48,587 bases of DNA from Oscillospiraceae bacterium (GTDB lineage: Bacteria > Bacillota > Clostridia > Oscillospirales > Acutalibacteraceae), in contig JALEQX010000004.1 in NCBI GenBank assembly GCA_022763825.1, positions 1-48,587 on the forward strand. Reading direction: 5' to 3'. This document shows, piece by piece, positions 24,456 through 30,967 of this stretch. Both the position numbers and the translations under genes were made by a program. Numbering within the stretch: the first letter of the stretch is position 1; each line of letters opens with the position of its first letter. Below the pieces are notes generated by a model. That model was not told the origin of the DNA. It ran no database searches and saw nothing but the letters and a program-made list of their open reading frames with translations.

Positions 24456-25579
24456 AGAGTACCGAACCTCCGTATTTAAAACACCTTTTTTCACTCGCGT
24501 CAAAAAGCAGAACTCCGCTGTCCGGCACGCTCGAAATTACGCCGAGATGCAATTTAAACTGCCGTATGTGCTATATTCATACGCCGGACTGCAAGGAAGC
24601 TGAAAAACGCGAAATGCCGAAGGAAAAAATATTCGGCATATTGGACGAACTGCAAAAGGCGGGAACGCTTCTTCTGCTGATAACGGGCGGTGAACCGCTC
24701 ATCCGCGCGGATTTCAGGGATATTTATATTAAAGTAAAAGAACTCGGAATTTCGGTGTGCGTAAACACGAACGGTACGCTGATAAATCGTGATATTATAA
24801 ATTTATTTAAAGAATACCCGCCCGCGAGGGTCAACGTCACTCTCTACGGCGCGAACGGTGAGACGTACAAGAATGTTACCGGCGTTTACTCTGCATGCGA
24901 AAAGGCATACGCGGGAGTCGGCATGCTTCTTGACGCCGGAATTGCGGTAAAACTTAATATGAGCATTAATCCGCAGAACGTCTGCGATATTAAAAAGGTT
25001 TATAAATTTGCACGTGAACACGATTTATTCATAGAGGGCGCAAGCTACATGTTCCCGCCTGCGCGTTCGGGGCGTGAATTTTCGGATGGCGACAGGATGA
25101 CTCCCGAGATGTCCGGCGTTATCGCCGCCGAGTGCGAGAGACTTGTGTACGACAGTGAGCATTACAGAATCAGAGCCGAAGCCGTCGGTTCGCTTGCGCG
25201 CGTCGAGGGCGGTCTTATATCGGGCTGTTCTGACGAGAGCGGTGAGAAAATAACGTGCCGTGCGGGTACGACATCGTACTGGATATCGTATGACGGAAAA
25301 CTCTCGCCGTGCGGAATGATGAACGAGCCGTACGAGGATTTATTGAATTCTCCGTTTATCGAGGCGTGGAATAAATTAGGCGGAAAAATCGCGGAAATCC
25401 GTCTGCCCGCAGAGTGTTCGGCATGTAAATACAAACCGATATGCTCCGTGTGCGCCGCATCGTGCAAGGCGGAGACGGGTCGGTTTGATATTGTTCCCGA
25501 ATATCAGTGCAGAAGAACGCGGTCGTTTTATCTTGAAAATATAAATTATTTAAGGCAGGCGGTAAAAGAGGATGAGTAA
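24452..25579 (+). CDS. Radical SAM/SPASM peptide maturase-like enzyme
   Basis: This 375-aa protein has the radical SAM motif C33-x3-C37-x2-C40 (CNLNCRMC), then GGEPL and NTNGT as expected for the SAM-binding barrel. It ends in a cysteine-rich SPASM region (CRAGTTSYWISYDGKLSPCG, then CSACKYKPICSVCAASC and a final YQCRR). SPASM members bind auxiliary Fe-S clusters and modify peptide or protein side chains. With PqqD immediately downstream and an HprK-like gene upstream, a ribosomally made peptide is the likely substrate, but none is evident nearby. Heme d1-type and AhbD-like enzymes share the fold and cannot be excluded. Confidence 0.85.
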   Translation: MKSTEPPYLKHLFSLASKSRTPLSGTLEITPRCNLNCRMCYIHTPDCKEAEKREMPKEKIFGILDELQKAGTLLLLITGGEPLIRADFRDIYIKVKELGISVCVNTNGTLINRDIINLFKEYPPARVNVTLYGANGETYKNVTGVYSACEKAYAGVGMLLDAGIAVKLNMSINPQNVCDIKKVYKFAREHDLFIEGASYMFPPARSGREFSDGDRMTPEMSGVIAAECERLVYDSEHYRIRAEAVGSLARVEGGLISGCSDESGEKITCRAGTTSYWISYDGKLSPCGMMNEPYEDLLNSPFIEAWNKLGGKIAEIRLPAECSACKYKPICSVCAASCKAETGRFDIVPEYQCRRTRSFYLENINYLRQAVKEDE

Positions 25580-25847
25580 ATATAAAATTTCCGATTCTAT
25601 TGCGTTACGGGACATAATGGGCGAGAGTGTGCTCGTCCCGATTAAGGAGATTGAGGGCTTTAACGGCATTTACGCGCTCAACCCCACGTCGAGAATTATT
25701 TACGACTGTATCGCCGAGGGTAAGGATTCTGACGATGCCGTTAATGCGATATTAAAAGAATATGACGCCGAGAGACAGGACGTCGAAAAGGACGTCATGG
25801 AATGTATCGACGATATGGAGAAGAAAAAAATAATTTATAAGGTATAA
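25572..25847 (+). CDS. PqqD-like peptide-binding protein
   Basis: This 91-aa protein has the winged-helix PqqD/RRE pattern: an N-terminal beta hairpin (SIALRDIMGESVLVPI), the LNPTSRIIYDCIAEGKD helix, and a C-terminal helix pair rich in Glu/Asp/Lys. Such proteins present precursor peptides to radical SAM enzymes. The start overlaps the end of the radical SAM gene by 8 bases and lacks a separate ribosome binding site beyond AGAGG, so translation is coupled. It is the last gene of the cluster. Confidence 0.8.
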   Translation: MSKYKISDSIALRDIMGESVLVPIKEIEGFNGIYALNPTSRIIYDCIAEGKDSDDAVNAILKEYDAERQDVEKDVMECIDDMEKKKIIYKV

Positions 25848-25857
25848 TTTTTTTTCT

Positions 25858-25911
25858 GATCACTGCCCGCTGACTGCTGAAAATAATAATCTGCCCGTCG
25901 GATTATTGTTT
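25858..25911. repeat. Composite REP-like repeat, partial copy
   Basis: CACTGCCCGCTGACTGCTG is followed by AATAATAATC/GATTATTGTT. It probably ends the PqqD transcript. Confidence 0.6.
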
Positions 25912-25912
25912 G

Positions 25913-25941
25913 TTGACAAATCGCTTTATTGATTTTATAAT
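25913..25941 (+). promoter_or_regulatory. Consensus sigma-A promoter
   Basis: TTGACA-17-TATAAT in front of the oxidoreductase at 25976. Confidence 0.8.
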
Positions 25942-25975
25942 TTTAAGTAACATATATTGTATTGGAGGTTTACCG

Positions 25976-27157
25976 ATGCCCAATAAAATTAAACTCGGAA
26001 TTATCGGAGTAGGAAACATGGGAAGCAGTCATATAAAGAATTATACGGACTCGAAGCTTCCCGAGGTTGAGATAACCTGCGTTGCCGATATCAACCCGGC
26101 AAGACTGGAATATGCGAAAGAGCAGATTCCGTCCGTTGCCTGCTTTGACGACGCTTCTTCGCTTATCAAAAGCGGACTGTGCGAGGCGGTTCTCATTGCG
26201 ACTCCGCACTATTCGCACCCGCCGATTGCGATTGAGGCACTTAATTCGGGACTCCACGTTATGAGCGAGAAGCCCGCCGGCGTTTACACAAAGCAGGTTC
26301 GCGAGCTTATTAAGGAAGCCGACAAACATCCCGAGCTTACATACGCGATAATGTTCAATCAGCGCACGAACTGCGTTTACAGAAAAATTAAGGAGCTTAT
26401 TTCGTCCGGCGATTACGGCGAGATTAAGCGCGTAAGCTGGATTATCACCGACTGGTACCGCACTCAGGCATATTACAATTCCGGCGGATGGCGCGCCACT
26501 TGGGCGGGCGAAGGCGGAGGCGTTATGCTCAACCAGTGTCCGCACCAGCTTGACTTATGGCAGTGGCTTTGCGGTATGCCCTGTAAGATTAAGGCCGTAT
26601 GTCACGAGGGCAAATGGCACGATATAGAGGTTGAGGACGACGTAACGATTTACGCTGAGTACCCCAACGGCGCGACGGGCACATTCATCACCACGACGGG
26701 TGATTACCCGGGAACGAACAGACTCGAAATAACGCTCGACAGAGCGAAAATCGTATGCGAGCACGACGGCGAAAAAAATGTTTTCACCATTAAAATGTGT
26801 GAGCTTGCAGAAAATATCAGCGATAATTTAAAGAACTGCCCCGAAGGATTCGCGGATATTAAATGCGAATGGAAGGACGTTGAAACCGACGGCGAAAACG
26901 AACAGCACGTCGGCGTTGTCAACGCGTTCGCGGCTCATCTTTTAAGGGGCGAACCCCTTATCGCCGACGGCAGAGAGGGCATAAACGGACTTACCATTTC
27001 CAACGCGGCATTTTTGTCGTCATGGCTTGACAAGACGGTTGAGATTCCGTTTGACGAAGAGCTTTACTACGAAAAATTACAGGAGAAAATTAAAAATTCA
27101 ACCTATAAAAAGACCGTGGTTGAGCAGGTTCAGTCTGATATGAGTTCGACGTTCTGA
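25976..27157 (+). CDS. Gfo/Idh/MocA-family oxidoreductase
   Basis: This 393-aa NAD(P)-dependent sugar/cyclitol dehydrogenase-type protein has GVGNMGSSHIKNY as its Rossmann motif. The SEKPAGVY segment (about 99-106) carries the conserved EKP lysine, and the C-terminal alpha/beta domain has GGGVMLNQCPHQLDLWQW, with the His/Asp pair expected in the active site. The substrate is not determinable. A sugar-phosphate isomerase-like protein follows 350 bp later under its own promoter, and the pair is typical of inositol or rare-sugar pathways. GGAGG lies 7 bases before the ATG. An earlier in-frame start at 25910 would include the promoter and is rejected. Confidence 0.87.
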   Translation: MPNKIKLGIIGVGNMGSSHIKNYTDSKLPEVEITCVADINPARLEYAKEQIPSVACFDDASSLIKSGLCEAVLIATPHYSHPPIAIEALNSGLHVMSEKPAGVYTKQVRELIKEADKHPELTYAIMFNQRTNCVYRKIKELISSGDYGEIKRVSWIITDWYRTQAYYNSGGWRATWAGEGGGVMLNQCPHQLDLWQWLCGMPCKIKAVCHEGKWHDIEVEDDVTIYAEYPNGATGTFITTTGDYPGTNRLEITLDRAKIVCEHDGEKNVFTIKMCELAENISDNLKNCPEGFADIKCEWKDVETDGENEQHVGVVNAFAAHLLRGEPLIADGREGINGLTISNAAFLSSWLDKTVEIPFDEELYYEKLQEKIKNSTYKKTVVEQVQSDMSSTF

Positions 27158-27170
27158 TTTTTATTTTTAA

Positions 27171-27216
27171 AAAAGCCGTAAACCGCGATTTTTAAACGGT
27201 TTACGGTAATTTTTTA
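27171..27216. terminator. Bidirectional terminator
   Basis: GCCGTAAACCG pairs with CGGTTTACGG. T-runs follow on both strands, serving the oxidoreductase and the small minus-strand ORF. Confidence 0.75.
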
Positions 27217-27318
27217 TTCATTATTAAATAATTCACTCTCCGGACTTAAAAGTTTTACGGTAAACGAGTATTTTTTGACGTCTTTTTCTTCTGTTATCCG
27301 CTCTTTAACCTCGGGCAT
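27214..27318 (-). CDS. Small acidic/basic peptide, 34 aa, unknown
   Basis: ATG at 27318 is preceded by GAGGAG at good spacing. The peptide is rich in Glu and Lys, with the core KKYSFTVKLLSPESE, and the stop merges with a terminator. A good ribosome binding site and a matching terminator support a real gene, but its family is not recognised. It has no cysteines, so it is a weak candidate for a radical SAM substrate. Confidence 0.45.
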   Translation of the reverse strand: MPEVKERITEEKDVKKYSFTVKLLSPESELFNNE

Positions 27319-27339
27319 AATAAATTCTCCTCGACTGAT

Positions 27340-27441
27340 TATGATTTATTACTGTCTGTTATTACGTAATTTCTAACCACTGCCCGCTGCCTGCTGTCCA
27401 TTGCAATAATTTATTGCGTGCAGCGCGGTAAATTATTGTTT
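27340..27441. repeat. Composite REP-like repeat
   Basis: It contains TATTACGTAATTTCTAACCA, CTGCCCGCTGCCTGCTGTCC and a hairpin AATAATTTA/TAAATTATT, in the same order as the first copy at 138-282. The minus-strand small ORF (27214-27318) and this repeat occupy the gap 27158-27503. Confidence 0.75.
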
Positions 27442-27467
27442 ACTGTATTGAAATTATGATATATAAT
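27439..27467 (+). promoter_or_regulatory. Sigma-A promoter
   Basis: TTTACT-17-TATAAT, overlapping the end of the REP-like repeat. Confidence 0.6.
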
Positions 27468-27503
27468 ATGTATATATATTTATTTATATCGGGAGTGATT
27501 AAA

Positions 27504-28280
27504 ATGAAAAAACCTGTCATGGGTATACAGCTTTACACATTAAGGGATTACATAAAAACGGCGGAGGATTTTGATTCGACGCTCGAAAGACTCGAAAAGG
27601 CGGGCGTGCGCGACGTTCAGATTTCCGCGATAGGCGATATTGCGCCCGAAGTACAGCGTGAAATTCTCGATAAACACAACATGCGCGTGTGCGTTACGCA
27701 TAAACCGCTCGAGTCGATTCTCGGCGACGTCGACGGCATGATTGCTCATCACAGGACGATAGGATGCGATGCAATCGGGCTTGGCTGGATGCCGGAAAAC
27801 GAGCGCGAAAACCGCAGGGGACTTATTGATTTTATTAAAAGACTCGAAAATGCGGCGAAAAAATATAAGGAAAACGGTATTTCGTTTAACTATCATAACC
27901 ACGATTTTGAGTTCAAACCCTTTGACGGCGGGGAGAATGTTATGGATGTTATATTATCGGAATCCGATCCCGGTCTTTTTAATTTTATTCCGGACGTTGC
28001 GTGGATAAATTACGCGGGATTTGACCCTTGCGAGGTCTTGAAAAGGATGAAGGGCAGAGTCAAGGTTGTTCATTTTAAGGATTATGTAAGGGACTGTGAG
28101 GGAAAGAAGCACTTTGTTCCGCTCGGCGAGGGCGTTGTCGACCTTGAAAAATGTTACGATACGGTCTGCGAGCTCGAAATTCCGTACGTAATGTACGAGC
28201 AGGACGACGAGTGGCCGGACGGCGACGCGTTCAAGGCGTGCGAAATATCGTGGGAGTATATGAAGAAGCTTCTGAAATAA
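27504..28280 (+). CDS. Sugar phosphate isomerase/epimerase-like TIM-barrel protein
   Basis: This 258-aa protein is of the xylose isomerase-like (AP endonuclease family 2) fold. It begins PVMGIQLYTLRDY. Metal-ligand positions occur in NYHNHDFEF (about 137-145), in PDVAWINYAG with Asp near 168, in KVVHFKDY and in GEGVVD. It is probably cytoplasmic and metal-dependent. The partner oxidoreductase upstream suggests sugar or cyclitol catabolism. The start follows GGGAGTG; sixteen upstream in-frame codons cover the promoter and are rejected. Confidence 0.82.
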   Translation: MKKPVMGIQLYTLRDYIKTAEDFDSTLERLEKAGVRDVQISAIGDIAPEVQREILDKHNMRVCVTHKPLESILGDVDGMIAHHRTIGCDAIGLGWMPENERENRRGLIDFIKRLENAAKKYKENGISFNYHNHDFEFKPFDGGENVMDVILSESDPGLFNFIPDVAWINYAGFDPCEVLKRMKGRVKVVHFKDYVRDCEGKKHFVPLGEGVVDLEKCYDTVCELEIPYVMYEQDDEWPDGDAFKACEISWEYMKKLLK

Positions 28281-28343
28281 TTTACTGCGGATAAATGATT
28301 TCGGCGGGTTGGTAAATATTGTTGTACTTTATCAAAAAAAGTC

Positions 28344-28399
28344 TTTACAATAAAAGCTTATTGCGGTAAAATAAAAAAGTCCGCAGAAATATCTGCGGA
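28344..28399 (+). promoter_or_regulatory. Toxin promoter and 5' stem-loop, module 3
   Basis: TTTACA-17-TAAAAT (28344-28372) precedes the hairpin TCCGCAGAAATATCTGCGGA (28380-28399). Both match module 2. Confidence 0.7.
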
Positions 28400-28402
28400 T
28401 TA

Positions 28403-28562
28403 GTGCTCTGTAATACCTAAAAGTTTACATCTGATTGCAAGTATGGCTGTGTTTAACAAGAATCGAGAACGCAGGCAGGCTTGTCGCCTGTCAAGTTTGA
28501 GGACGCAGTTAAACACTGTCATACGCCGTAATGCTTGTGAAGTTTTAGGTGTTACAGAGTAC
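28403..28562. mobile_element. 160-bp MITE-like hairpin flanked by TA
   Basis: Terminal inverted repeats of about 20 bp (GTGCTCTGTAATACCTAAAA, two mismatches in the other end) are followed inward by a second long stem (GTATGGCTGTGTTTAAC with GTTAAACACTGTCATAC). A small apical hairpin GGCAGGC/GCCTGTC sits inside. TA lies on both sides (28401-28402 and 28563-28564), as after an IS630/Tc1-type insertion. Modules 1 and 2 lack it at the same position, so it is an insertion between the 5' stem-loop and the rest of the toxin leader. It encodes no protein. Confidence 0.65.
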
Positions 28563-28564
28563 TA

Positions 28565-28805
28565 TGGAGCTATCTATTATAACTATAACGGTAGGCGGTT
28601 TGCCCCTTTTATTTAAGAGGGGAATGATCCCTCTTATTTAAGTAAGGGGGTGATGTCGATGTCGGAAGCAATCCTTTACATAACAATTGTTATGATTATT
28701 CTTGCCATCCTCTATTTTTCGGCAGAAAAATAACCGCCCTGACGCCCTAATGTCGGCGGTTATTTATAACCATTGAGGGGCGAACCGTCTGTCGGATAGC
28801 TCCCC
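28565..28805 (+). ncRNA. Structured toxin mRNA body, module 3
   Basis: AGCTATC near 28568 pairs with GATAGCT near 28795. CGGTTTGCCCC pairs with GGGGCGAACCG, and AAGAGGG/CCCTCTT precedes the ribosome binding site, as in the other modules. Confidence 0.65.
28659..28733 (+). CDS. Type I toxin-like hydrophobic peptide, module 3
   Basis: This 24-residue peptide starts at ATG, 8 bases after GGGGG. It has MSEA, then ILYITIVMIILAILYF, and ends SAEK. An ATG six bases earlier is too close to the ribosome binding site. It is the closest relative of the module 2 peptide and should form one membrane helix. Its last codons overlap the antitoxin terminator. Confidence 0.7.
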   Translation: MSEAILYITIVMIILAILYFSAEK

Positions 28806-28807
28806 GT
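28725..28807 (-). ncRNA. Antisense antitoxin RNA, module 3
   Basis: Starts after a consensus minus-strand promoter. Terminator arms ATAACCGCC at 28755-28763 and 28730-28738, with a U-run opposite the last toxin codons. About 82 nt. Confidence 0.75.
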
Positions 28808-28813
28808 ATTTAT

Positions 28814-28842
28814 ATTATAACGGCGAAATTGTTTTTTGTCAA
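28814..28842 (-). promoter_or_regulatory. Antitoxin promoter, module 3
   Basis: Perfect TTGACA-17-TATAAT on the minus strand. Confidence 0.8.
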
Positions 28843-28862
28843 CTGTAAACATTTTTTTGCAG

Positions 28863-28990
28863 CATGAGACCTGCGGTCGGATAAAGATTATCCCCGCGTC
28901 GGCGAGATGAAAATTTGCGGGTTTGAGTTTGCGGATTTGTAATATAAAATCTTTACCAAGGGAAGACAATGTCTTCCCTTACGTAATGTT
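28863..28990 (+). repeat. Module-associated ~130-bp repeat, copy 3
   Basis: Begins CATGAGACCTGCGGTCGG, has AAAATTTGCGGGTTTG and ATCTTTACC, and ends in the palindrome AGGGAAGACAATGTCTTCCC. It is 21 bp from the antitoxin promoter. The stretch 28281-29261 holds this repeat, module 3, the MITE and the hrcA promoter region, and no other gene. Confidence 0.7.
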
Positions 28991-29076
28991 GTATTCTCAG
29001 ATCGATTATCATTTGAATTTGCATGTATTTTTGTCTGTATTTTATATTGGTTATATAAAAACATTGTTAATATCTT

Positions 29077-29107
29077 CGGCGGGTTGAACATTCGCCGTAT
29101 TTTTTTT
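29077..29107 (+). terminator. Weak terminator-like hairpin
   Basis: CGGCG pairs with CGCCG, then eight T. No protein gene ends nearby on this strand. Confidence 0.35.
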
Positions 29108-29178
29108 GTCAAAAAGACGTAATTAGCACTCAAAACGGGTGAATGACAAAAATATTTTAATTTTTTTTTGAAAAAGTA

Positions 29179-29207
29179 TTGACAAAAGCATTTCGGCGTA
29201 TTATATT
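29179..29207 (+). promoter_or_regulatory. hrcA operon sigma-A promoter
   Basis: TTGACA-17-TATATT, directly upstream of the CIRCE element. Confidence 0.8.
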
Positions 29208-29218
29208 ATAGATAAAGA

Positions 29219-29245
29219 TTAGCACTCCAAGAGTGTGAGTGCTAA
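29219..29245 (+). promoter_or_regulatory. CIRCE operator of the hrcA operon
   Basis: Perfect TTAGCACTC-N9-GAGTGCTAA. The flanking bases extend the arms to 11 bp. HrcA binding blocks transcription of all four chaperone genes. Confidence 0.95.
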
Positions 29246-29264
29246 TCAAACGGAGGTCAGCATG

Positions 29265-30284
29265 ATGGAATTATCACAAAGAAAAAGGAAGCTGTTAGCC
29301 CTCATTGTTGAGCGCTATATTGCCTCGGGCGAACCGGTAGGTTCCTCGGTTCTTTGTTCCGCGCTTGCGGTTTCGTCGGCTACCGTTCGTAACGAAATGG
29401 CGGAGCTTTCGGCGATGGGACTGCTCGACCAGCCCCACACATCGGCAGGACGTATGCCTACGCAGAGAGGTTTGAAATATTATCTCGACAACCTCATAAA
29501 TCCCGCGGAATTAAGCAACGCCGACAGATTCCGTATCGAGAGCCGATTTGATATGACTCTCGGCGACCCGGTCAAGATTCTTGAGCAGACCGGACGAATC
29601 CTCTCGTCGATTACGGGATGCGCCGTTGCGATGTCTACTCCGTTTGATTCGCAGGCGTCCATCCGCAGAGTCGAGATTGTCCCCGTCGGAAATTACACCG
29701 CGCTTGTAGTGATGATGATTTCCACCGGCGTTGTCAAGAGTTCGATATGCAAATGCAGCGTCCCGCTTGACATGGACACGGTTCAGCTTTTTTATTCGCT
29801 TGCCGGTTCGTGTTTTATCGGCAGACGAACGGACGAACTTACAGCCGGTGCGATTCAGAGTATAACCGCTTCGCTCGGTGACAAAATGATAGCGATGCTT
29901 CCGCTTATGGTAACGCTCAGGGCTCTTGTTTCGGAGGCTTCGCAGAGTCAGATACTCACTTGCGGAGAGTCAAATCTGCTGTATCTCGACGGATTCGATT
30001 CCGAGGCTCATTCGGTTATGGAATTTATGAAGCACACGGACGCGCTTGCGAGAGTTCTTTCCTCCTCGTCCGACGGCGTACGCGTTACGCTCGGCAGGGA
30101 GAACAGGTACAGAGAACTTGAAAATACGGCGGTTATGACCGTCGGCTATTCGGTTCTCGGACGGCAGGTAGGTTCGCTTGCGGTAATCGGTTCGCTGAGA
30201 AGCGATTATTCACGGCTTATACCGTGTCTTAAATTTACTTCGGAGCTCGTCGGCAGAGCATTATCACAGGCTATCGAAGAATAA
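29265..30284 (+). CDS. hrcA: Heat-inducible transcription repressor HrcA
   Basis: This 339-aa CIRCE-binding repressor of class I heat-shock genes has an N-terminal winged-helix domain (LSQRKRKLLALIVERYIASGEPVGS, SSATVRNEMAELSAMGLLDQPHTSAGRMPT). The central GAF-like and C-terminal parts follow. Its own promoter carries a CIRCE site, so it is autoregulated, with GroE normally acting as cofactor. Two adjacent ATG codons at 29262 and 29265 are possible; the second has 8-base spacing from GGAGG. First gene of the operon. Confidence 0.95.
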   Translation: MELSQRKRKLLALIVERYIASGEPVGSSVLCSALAVSSATVRNEMAELSAMGLLDQPHTSAGRMPTQRGLKYYLDNLINPAELSNADRFRIESRFDMTLGDPVKILEQTGRILSSITGCAVAMSTPFDSQASIRRVEIVPVGNYTALVVMMISTGVVKSSICKCSVPLDMDTVQLFYSLAGSCFIGRRTDELTAGAIQSITASLGDKMIAMLPLMVTLRALVSEASQSQILTCGESNLLYLDGFDSEAHSVMEFMKHTDALARVLSSSSDGVRVTLGRENRYRELENTAVMTVGYSVLGRQVGSLAVIGSLRSDYSRLIPCLKFTSELVGRALSQAIEE

Positions 30285-30304
30285 AAGGAAACAGGGTGAC
30301 GGCA

Positions 30305-30898
30305 ATGGCAGAGGCTAAGAAGTCAGAGAAGACTAAGGATAAGAAAGTAAAAGAAACTCCGAAAAAGGAGTCCGATAAAAAGACGGAATCCGAAAAGCCC
30401 GAAGAGAAGGAAGAAGATAAAAAAGAAACTTCCGGCGGCGAAAAGGATTCTCTCGATTCGGAGCTTGAAAATATAAGAAATCAGCTTTCGCAGGTTAACG
30501 ACAAACTGCTGAGAACGCTTGCAGAGTACGACAACTACAGAAAGCGTACTCAGAAGGAAAAAGAGGCTATTTACTCAGATTCAAAGAGTGAAATAGTTAT
30601 GAAACTTCTCCCGGTTATCGATAATTTCGAGAGAGCGGAACAGGCCGAACAGCCCGATTTCGAAACTTATAAAAAGGGTATTGATATGATATTTACCCAG
30701 CTTACCGAGGCGATGAAGAGTCTCGGGGTTGAGAGTTTCGGCGAGACGGGCGACGGATTTGACCCGAATATGCACAACGGTGTTATGCATATAGACGACG
30801 AGAATCTCGGAGAAAACGTAATAGCCGACGTATTTATGAAAGGCTATAAAATGGGCGATAAAGTTTTGAGACCCGCGACCGTCAAGGTTGCAAATTAA
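30305..30898 (+). CDS. grpE: GrpE nucleotide-exchange factor
   Basis: This 197-aa protein exchanges ADP for ATP on DnaK. It has a long charged Lys/Glu-rich N-terminal region (about 1-45), an extended coiled coil (about 45-115), and the C-terminal beta domain with GDGFDPNMHNGVM and the closing KGYKMGDKVLRPATVKV. The ATG at 30305 after GGGTGA is preferred; a GTG at 30296 is possible. Located 20 bases after hrcA, in the usual order. Confidence 0.93.
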   Translation: MAEAKKSEKTKDKKVKETPKKESDKKTESEKPEEKEEDKKETSGGEKDSLDSELENIRNQLSQVNDKLLRTLAEYDNYRKRTQKEKEAIYSDSKSEIVMKLLPVIDNFERAEQAEQPDFETYKKGIDMIFTQLTEAMKSLGVESFGETGDGFDPNMHNGVMHIDDENLGENVIADVFMKGYKMGDKVLRPATVKVAN

Positions 30899-30967
30899 AA
30901 ACGCTTAATACGGCGAAAGCCGATTAATATAAATAAGATTTTTACTCGTTAAAGGAGATAATAAATT

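Noticed and set aside
28403-28562. 6S RNA-like long bulged rod
   Set aside because: The rod shape fits, but it has TA-flanked terminal inverted repeats and interrupts a module that is continuous in two other copies, so a MITE-like insertion explains it better. No 6S sequence motif was recognised.
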